Shown here: positions 4,138 to 8,044 of the stretch, piece by piece
Position numbering within the stretch: the stretch's first letter is position 1
Layout: each line of letters starts with the position of its first letter
Assembly (NCBI GenBank): GCA_001768125.1
Contig: MENB01000159.1
Coordinates: forward strand, 9,817-17,860
DNA: 8,044 nucleotides
Reading direction: 5' to 3'
Source: Armatimonadetes bacterium RBG_19FT_COMBO_69_19
GTDB taxonomy: Bacteria; Sysuimicrobiota; Sysuimicrobiia; Sysuimicrobiales; Kaftiobacteriaceae
Notes under the pieces: model-generated
Told to the model about the DNA's origin: nothing
What the model saw: the letters and a program-made list of their open reading frames with translations, nothing else
The model's database searches: none
Program-made: the position numbers and the translations under genes

Positions 4138-7011
4138 GTGTCCTTGAGCACCTCAGTCGATCGAGTTCCACCACAGAACCTCGACGCCGAGCAGGGGGTG
4201 CTGGGCTCCATGCTGCTGGACCGCGACGCCATCGCCCGCGTCGTGGAGCTCGTCCGGGCCGAGGATTTCTACCGCGACGCCCACCGGCGCATCTACGAAG
4301 CGATCACCGATCTCTTCGAGCGCGGGGAGCCGGTCGACCTCATCACGGTCACCGACCGGCTGCGCGACAAGGGGCAGCTCGACGACGTGGGCGGAGCGGC
4401 CTACGTCACCTCGCTCCTGAACTCGGTGCCCACCGCCGCCAACGTCGAGTACTACGCCCGGATCGTGCTCCAGAAGTCGATGTTGCGCCAGCTCATCAGC
4501 GCGGGCACGCAGATCGCACACATGGGGTACGAGGCGGCGCAGGAGGTCGAGCTGCTCGTTGATCAGGCCGAGAAGCTCGTCTTCAGCATCGCGAACCGCC
4601 GCATGCTCCAGGAGTTCCTGCCCATCCGGGACATCCTCAAGGAGAGCTTCGAGCGGATCGACCGCCGCTATCAGGACAAGGGCACCGTCACCGGCGTGCC
4701 GATGGGGTTCACCGATCTCGACCAGATGACGAGCGGCCTGCAGCCCGCCGACCTCGTCATCGTCGCTGCGCGGCCGGCGATGGGCAAGTGCCTCAAGTAC
4801 GATGCGGAGATCGTGGACGCCCGCACCGGCGAAGTGTGCACGATCCAGGAGATCGTCAGCCGCTCACGGACGGTGCTGTGGACGCTCGACGCGCAGGCCC
4901 GGCTCGGGACCGCCGAGCCTTCCAGGTTCGTGGACGACGGGATCAAGCCCGTGTACCGGGTGCGCACCGCTTCTGGCCGGCAGGTCGAGACGACGCTGTC
5001 CCATCCGTTCCTGACGCCGCGGGGCTGGCAGCGCCTGGCCGACATCCAGGCCGGCGAGATGATCGCCGTCCCCGCCCGGCTGCCGGTCTTCGGCATGCTC
5101 GACCTGCCGGTCTATGAGGTGAAGCTCCTCGCCTACCTCACCGCGCAGACGATGCATGCTTCCCCGGTGCTGGCTACCGACTACGCGGACGCCGTTAGGG
5201 TCGGCGAGGCGATCCGGGCCGCGACCCGCCCACCGCAGGTAGAAGCGCAGGAGACGCGGGAGGAGGAGCGGGCGGCGCCGGAGATCGCTCCCGTCCAGGG
5301 TGGAGCGGTGCCGGAGACGGTCAGTGCCATGCTGGCACGGCATCCCGATCTGGCCCGGGACGGCGAAGGACGGACGATTCCACCGATGGTGCTCACCCTC
5401 ACCCGCGCCAAGCTGGCGCTCTTCCTCTCCAGGTTGCTCGCCTGTGTGGCAACAGTGGAGACCGACCCCGAGGTGGCCGTGCACTGTACCTTCCCATCCG
5501 CGCGCATGGCGGCGCAGGTGCGCCATCTGCTGCTGCGCTTCGGCGTGGCGGCGATGGTCGAGGGACATGTGCTGTCCGTGGCCGGGGAGCAGGCGCGCAT
5601 GCTGTTCCGTCATGTGGGCGTGCTCGGCTGGGACCGTCTGCGCACCTGGGCGCGGTATGACCAGGGGCAGTTGCTGCCCGAGACCGACATCCTCTGGGAT
5701 GCGATCACGGCGGTCGAATACACAGGCGACTTCCAGGTGTACGATCTCACGGTGCCCGGGACGCACAACTTCGTCGCGGACGACGTCTGCGTGCACAACA
5801 CCACGCTCGCCCTGAACATCGCCGCGCACGCCGCGATCCACCACCAGGTGCCCTGCGCGATCTTCAGCCTCGAGACCTCGAAGGAGCAGCTGGTCCAGCG
5901 GTTCCTGTGCGCCGAGGCGGAGGTCGACGGCAGCAAGCTCCGCACGGGGTTCCTCGCCGACTCCGACTGGCCGAAGCTCGCCCGCGCGATGGGCAAGCTC
6001 TCCGAGGCGCCGGTGTTCATCGACGACTCGGCCACCATCTCGGTCATCGAGATGCGCGCCAAGGCGCGCAAGCTTAAGGCCGAGCACGGCCTGGGGCTCA
6101 TCGTCGTCGACTACCTGCAGATGATTCACTCCTACAAGCGCACCGAGAACCGCACGCAGGAGATCTCCGAGATCGCCCGCTCCCTGAAGTCGCTGGCGAA
6201 GGAGCTCGACATCCCGCTCATCGCCATCTCGCAGCTGAGCCGCGCGGTGGAGATGACCGGCACGCGCCGCCCGATGCTCTCACATCTGCGGGAGTGCGTG
6301 ACCGGTGACACCGTGGTGATCGATGCCGATACCGGCGCGTCGCTGACGGTCCGCGATCTGGCGAGGCGATCCGCCTGGCCGCGGCTGGTATCCCTCAGCC
6401 GGGACGACGGTCTCGTTCCGGTCTGGCCCACCGATGTGTTCCAGAAGGGCGAGAACGACGTGTTCGAGATCCGCACGGTCACGGGGAGGCGGCTCAAGGC
6501 GACCGCGCATCATCCGCTGCTGACGCCGTCGGGTTGGAAGAAAGTCTCCGAACTCTCCTCCGGGTCCCTCATTGCCGCCGCCGACCGTCTGCCCGTATTC
6601 AAGGAATGGCCGGACTCGATCAGGCCGGCGTTCAGGTCGTGGAGTGGGACGGTTGTCGCCCAGCGACCGCACACGCCGGCCGTGCTCGACGGGTCGCTGC
6701 GGGACGTGATTACGGACATGGTCGATGAGATCAGGCCGATGGGTCGCGAGGCGGTGTTCGATCTGGTCATGCCCGAGACGCGCAATTTCGTCGCGAATGG
6801 CCTCGTCGTGCATAACAGCGGGGAGCTCGAGCAAGTGGCAGACCTGGTGCTCTTCATCTATCGCGAGGACTACTACAACGCCGAGACCGAGAAGAAGAAC
6901 ATCGCCGAGATCATCATCGCCAAGCACCGGAACGGCCCCATCGGACAGGTCGAGTTGTTCTTCCACAGGGAGCACAGTAAGTTCGTGAACCTGGAAAAGC
7001 GCCGGGCGTAG
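4138..7011 (+). CDS. dnaB: Replicative DNA helicase DnaB precursor with two inteins
   Basis: DnaB is the hexameric helicase that unwinds DNA at the replication fork and recruits primase. The 957-residue precursor contains extein 1-217, intein 1 at 218-554, extein 555-719, intein 2 at 720-893 and extein 894-957. Splicing would join 217+165+64 = 446 residues, normal for DnaB. The N-terminal domain begins PPQNLDAEQGVLGSML. The RecA-like C-terminal domain has Walker A ARPAMGK-TT (split by intein 1), FSLETS, Walker B LIVVDYLQM, AISQLSR, the LRE-SGELEQVADLV segment (split by intein 2), and IIIAKHRNGPIG near the end. The GTG start is supported by GGAGG at 4125-4129. The gene has its own promoter carrying a LexA-like operator and DnaA-like boxes upstream. 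Intein 1 separates the P-loop Lys from its Thr, so unspliced protein should not bind or hydrolyse ATP. Confidence 0.97.
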   Translation: MSLSTSVDRVPPQNLDAEQGVLGSMLLDRDAIARVVELVRAEDFYRDAHRRIYEAITDLFERGEPVDLITVTDRLRDKGQLDDVGGAAYVTSLLNSVPTAANVEYYARIVLQKSMLRQLISAGTQIAHMGYEAAQEVELLVDQAEKLVFSIANRRMLQEFLPIRDILKESFERIDRRYQDKGTVTGVPMGFTDLDQMTSGLQPADLVIVAARPAMGKCLKYDAEIVDARTGEVCTIQEIVSRSRTVLWTLDAQARLGTAEPSRFVDDGIKPVYRVRTASGRQVETTLSHPFLTPRGWQRLADIQAGEMIAVPARLPVFGMLDLPVYEVKLLAYLTAQTMHASPVLATDYADAVRVGEAIRAATRPPQVEAQETREEERAAPEIAPVQGGAVPETVSAMLARHPDLARDGEGRTIPPMVLTLTRAKLALFLSRLLACVATVETDPEVAVHCTFPSARMAAQVRHLLLRFGVAAMVEGHVLSVAGEQARMLFRHVGVLGWDRLRTWARYDQGQLLPETDILWDAITAVEYTGDFQVYDLTVPGTHNFVADDVCVHNTTLALNIAAHAAIHHQVPCAIFSLETSKEQLVQRFLCAEAEVDGSKLRTGFLADSDWPKLARAMGKLSEAPVFIDDSATISVIEMRAKARKLKAEHGLGLIVVDYLQMIHSYKRTENRTQEISEIARSLKSLAKELDIPLIAISQLSRAVEMTGTRRPMLSHLRECVTGDTVVIDADTGASLTVRDLARRSAWPRLVSLSRDDGLVPVWPTDVFQKGENDVFEIRTVTGRRLKATAHHPLLTPSGWKKVSELSSGSLIAAADRLPVFKEWPDSIRPAFRSWSGTVVAQRPHTPAVLDGSLRDVITDMVDEIRPMGREAVFDLVMPETRNFVANGLVVHNSGELEQVADLVLFIYREDYYNAETEKKNIAEIIIAKHRNGPIGQVELFFHREHSKFVNLEKRRA
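4789..5799 (+). mobile_element. Intein 1 of DnaB, in the Walker A P-loop, with a decayed endonuclease domain
   Basis: This is a 337-residue class-1 intein that excises itself from the protein. It starts at Cys1 (CLKYDAEIVD, block A). Block B has Thr69-x-x-His72 in TTLSHPFLTPRGW. Block F is VYDLTVPGTHNFVADD with Asp319 and His326, and it ends in His336-Asn337. The +1 extein residue is Thr. The flanking extein reads RPAMGK before and TTLALN after, which rejoin into an unbroken P-loop. All residues expected for splicing are present. Between blocks B and F lies a LAGLIDADG-type region (about residues 104-290) with both catalytic acids replaced, so homing is probably lost. Its base composition looks like that of the host gene, suggesting long residence. 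Confidence 0.95.
5098..5658 (+). pseudogene. Degenerate LAGLIDADG homing endonuclease domain within intein 1
   Basis: Boundaries are approximate. The first motif, LLAYLTAQT (intein residues 113-121, bases 5125-5151), aligns with the common LLAYLIGDG or LLAYLIAEG form but has Gln120 in place of the catalytic Asp/Glu and Thr in place of Gly. The second, LSRLLACVA (213-221, bases 5425-5451), has Val220 for the Asp and Ala for the Gly. Downstream, SARMAAQVRHLLLRFGV (237-253) still resembles the endonuclease core of DnaB inteins. An acidic low-complexity stretch at about 148-165 (PPQVEAQETREEERAAPE) sits between the motifs. The reading frame stays open because a frameshift would destroy DnaB; only the nuclease function appears to have decayed. 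Confidence 0.75.
6295..6816 (+). mobile_element. Intein 2 of DnaB, mini-intein in the LRESG segment
   Basis: This is a 174-residue class-1 mini-intein without an endonuclease. Block A is CVTGDTVVID with Cys1. Block B has Thr70-x-x-His73 in KATAHHPLLTPSGW. Block F is VFDLVMPETRNFVAN, with Asp156 present but Arg163 where intein 1 has His326. It ends in His173-Asn174, and the +1 residue is Ser. The extein reads SHLRE before and SGELEQVADLV after, restoring the conserved LRESG sequence. After block B, residues 98-102 read DRLPVF-like sequence as in intein 1 (ARLPVF), where an endonuclease would normally follow. The remaining linker of about 45 residues shows no LAGLIDADG motif. This suggests descent from a larger intein of the same family. 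Splicing looks possible; the missing block F His is common enough not to rule it out. Confidence 0.93.
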
Positions 7012-7020
7012 CCGCGTGGG

Positions 7021-7059
7021 ACCGGATGCCCCATTGTCGAAGCCCATCCGGTGATGGGC
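7021..7059 (+). promoter_or_regulatory. Overlapping alternative hairpins across the dnaB-EamA junction
   Basis: ACCGGATG (7021-7028) pairs with CATCCGGT (7045-7052), giving an 8-bp stem with a 16-base loop. GCCCAT (7042-7047) pairs with ATGGGC (7054-7059), giving a 6-bp stem with a 6-base loop that contains the ATG start of the next gene. The two share bases 7045-7047 and cannot form together. No T-run follows, so this is not an ordinary terminator. It may affect initiation of the transporter gene or be chance in GC-rich DNA. Confidence 0.3.
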
Positions 7060-7911
7060 AGCGTCCTCGCCCTCGTTTCCGCCATCCTCTTCGCCGCCGC
7101 GGCGCTGCTCGTCCGCCGGGGCATGCAGGGCTCCAACGCGGCGACGGCCACCGTCATCTCCATCGCCGCGAACCTCGTCACGATGTGGGCGCTGGCGTTT
7201 GCGGTCGGGTCGATCAGCCGGGTGACGCTGGCCGCCTCTCTGACGCTGCTCCTGGCGGGGATGTTCGCTCCGGCGCTGGCTCGCCTGACCTACTACGAGA
7301 GCATCAACCTGATCGGCGTCGCTCGAGCCTCCACCATCAGCAACACGACACCCATCTTCACGGCGATCATGGCCGTGCCGGTGCTGGGCGAGACCGTGTC
7401 CTGGCGGCTGGCCGCGGGGACGCTGTTCGTGGTCGTCGGCCTGGCGCTTACCGTCCGCCCGGACCGCAGCACCCCGACGGACCGGCCCTGGGCCGGGGTC
7501 TTGCTGGCCCTCAACACGGCGGTCATGGCCAGCATCTCGTTCATGCTGCGCAAGCTCGGCCTGCGCATGCTCCCCGATCCCGCGGTGGCCTCCGCGCTCA
7601 CCGTGACGGGGTCGCTCATCACCCTACTGCCCTACGTCCTGCTGCGCTCGCGCGTCGAGCCGCTGCGCGCCGAAGGCCGGGCGATGACGTACCTGATCCT
7701 CGGGAGCCTGTTCACGACCGCGGCATTCCTGGCCTACTTTTTCGCCCTGAGCCTCAGCGATGTGGTCAAGGTCACGCCGCTGTCCAATACGACGCCGCTG
7801 TTTGCGCTGGCGCTGCTGACGCTCTTCCGGCAGGGGGAAACGATCCGCGTCGGCACGGTGGCCGGCGCGGTGGTAACGGTTGCGGGGATCTTGTTCGTCG
7901 TCGCGGGTTAG
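7054..7911 (+). CDS. EamA/DMT-superfamily membrane transporter
   Basis: This 285-residue inner-membrane protein is built of about ten hydrophobic helices in two homologous halves, the standard EamA layout; the family exports or imports small metabolites and the substrate cannot be read from sequence. The internal duplication is visible. RASTISNTTPIFTAI (91-105), followed by GETVSWRLAAGTLFVVVG, mirrors KVTPLSNTTPLFALA (239-253), followed by GETIRVGTVAGAVVTVAG. The first half ends near residue 134 at a short polar linker (RPDRSTPTDRPW), and the second half runs from about 147 to 285 with almost no C-terminal tail. The start is either ATG 7054 or the adjacent GTG 7051. Neither has a clear Shine-Dalgarno, and both lie in a potential hairpin. 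It follows dnaB by about 42 bases on the same strand, so it may be co-transcribed, but no functional link is evident. Confidence 0.88.
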   Translation: MGSVLALVSAILFAAAALLVRRGMQGSNAATATVISIAANLVTMWALAFAVGSISRVTLAASLTLLLAGMFAPALARLTYYESINLIGVARASTISNTTPIFTAIMAVPVLGETVSWRLAAGTLFVVVGLALTVRPDRSTPTDRPWAGVLLALNTAVMASISFMLRKLGLRMLPDPAVASALTVTGSLITLLPYVLLRSRVEPLRAEGRAMTYLILGSLFTTAAFLAYFFALSLSDVVKVTPLSNTTPLFALALLTLFRQGETIRVGTVAGAVVTVAGILFVVAG

Positions 7912-8044
7912 TCGCCGATCCGGTCCAGCTCCTCGCCCACCGCGTCCGCCAGCGGCTTCAGCGTCTCGTAGTCGAACTTGAACTTCGCCCCCGCGGCCTC
8001 GAAAAGGCGCGGCAGGGTTTTGCTGCCGCCCAGGGCGAGGGCCT
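7908..8044 (-). CDS. C-terminal end of a probable M3-family oligoendopeptidase (5' end outside the window)
   Basis: Only the last 44 residues are present, read on the - strand and ending in TAA (complement of 7908-7910). The sequence begins ALALGGSKTLPRLFEAAGAK and continues with an FKFDYETLKPL segment and a charged end, ELDRIGD. The GGS-x-x-LP-x-LFEAAG pattern followed by F-x-x-ETL-x-PL resembles the C-terminal helices of M3 (PepF-like) zinc oligoendopeptidases, which degrade cytoplasmic peptides. The HExxH zinc site would lie upstream, outside the window, so this is a resemblance call from a short tail. It converges on the EamA gene, and the two stop codons overlap in TTAG. Confidence 0.6.
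   Translation of the reverse strand, partial: ALALGGSKTLPRLFEAAGAKFKFDYETLKPLADAVGEELDRIGD

Noticed and set aside
4864..6129. Open frame of 421 codons on the - strand opposite dnaB and intein 1
   Set aside because: It has no family motif and a composition typical of antisense shadow in GC-rich DNA; the + strand is clearly the coding one.
4789..6816. Sequencing or assembly insertions as the cause of the two breaks in DnaB
   Set aside because: Both insertions are in frame, begin with Cys, end in His-Asn, carry TxxH block B motifs and restore the exact DnaB sequence when removed, as true inteins do.
1..8044. CRISPR arrays, tRNA, rRNA or insertion sequences
   Set aside because: No regularly spaced repeats, tRNA-like cloverleaf, rRNA core sequence or transposase motif was seen on either strand.

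Overview
The window is a GC-rich bacterial chromosomal segment. Its core is the ribosomal-protein and replication neighbourhood ssb, rpsR, yybS-like, rplI, lonC-like, dnaB. This order resembles the ssb-rpsR and yybS-rplI-dnaB neighbourhoods of Bacillota (Firmicutes) and related Terrabacteria. A LonC-type protease gene between rplI and dnaB also points that way. The high GC, the strong GGAGG ribosome sites and the Gram-positive-type LexA box suggest a GC-rich, possibly thermophilic Bacillota-like or neighbouring lineage. I cannot name the genus from sequence alone.

Layout, left to right. Positions 1-154 hold the C-terminal end of single-stranded DNA-binding protein (ssb). Then come rpsR (180-440), a YybS/DUF2232 multi-pass membrane protein (466-1530), rplI (1527-1973) and a LonC-like AAA+ serine-lysine protease (1954-3876). 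All are on the + strand, tightly packed or overlapping, and probably form one transcription unit. The gap at 3877-4137 is a regulatory region. It carries a run of same-strand DnaA-box-like 9-mers (3904-4021), then a consensus sigma-A-type promoter (TTGACA, 18-bp spacer, TATAAT). A perfect 18-bp palindrome matching the Gram-positive LexA (SOS) box fills nearly the whole promoter spacer. A GGAGG site then sets a GTG start for dnaB at 4138.

dnaB (4138-7011) encodes the replicative helicase, interrupted in frame by two class-1 inteins. Intein 1 (337 aa) lies between the Lys and Thr of the Walker A P-loop. It carries a LAGLIDADG endonuclease domain that has lost both catalytic acids. Intein 2 (174 aa) is a mini-intein in the conserved LRESG segment. 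Removing both should leave a normal 446-residue DnaB.

Downstream are an EamA/DMT-family transporter (7054-7911) and, convergent on the - strand, the C-terminal end of a probable M3-family oligoendopeptidase (7908-8044). The two genes share their stop codons in a TTAG overlap.

The most unusual feature is the stacked control of the replicative helicase: putative DnaA sites, a putative LexA operator inside the promoter, and an intein splitting the ATP-binding loop so that the product cannot work until it has spliced. Each layer is readable from sequence, but their joint function is inference.
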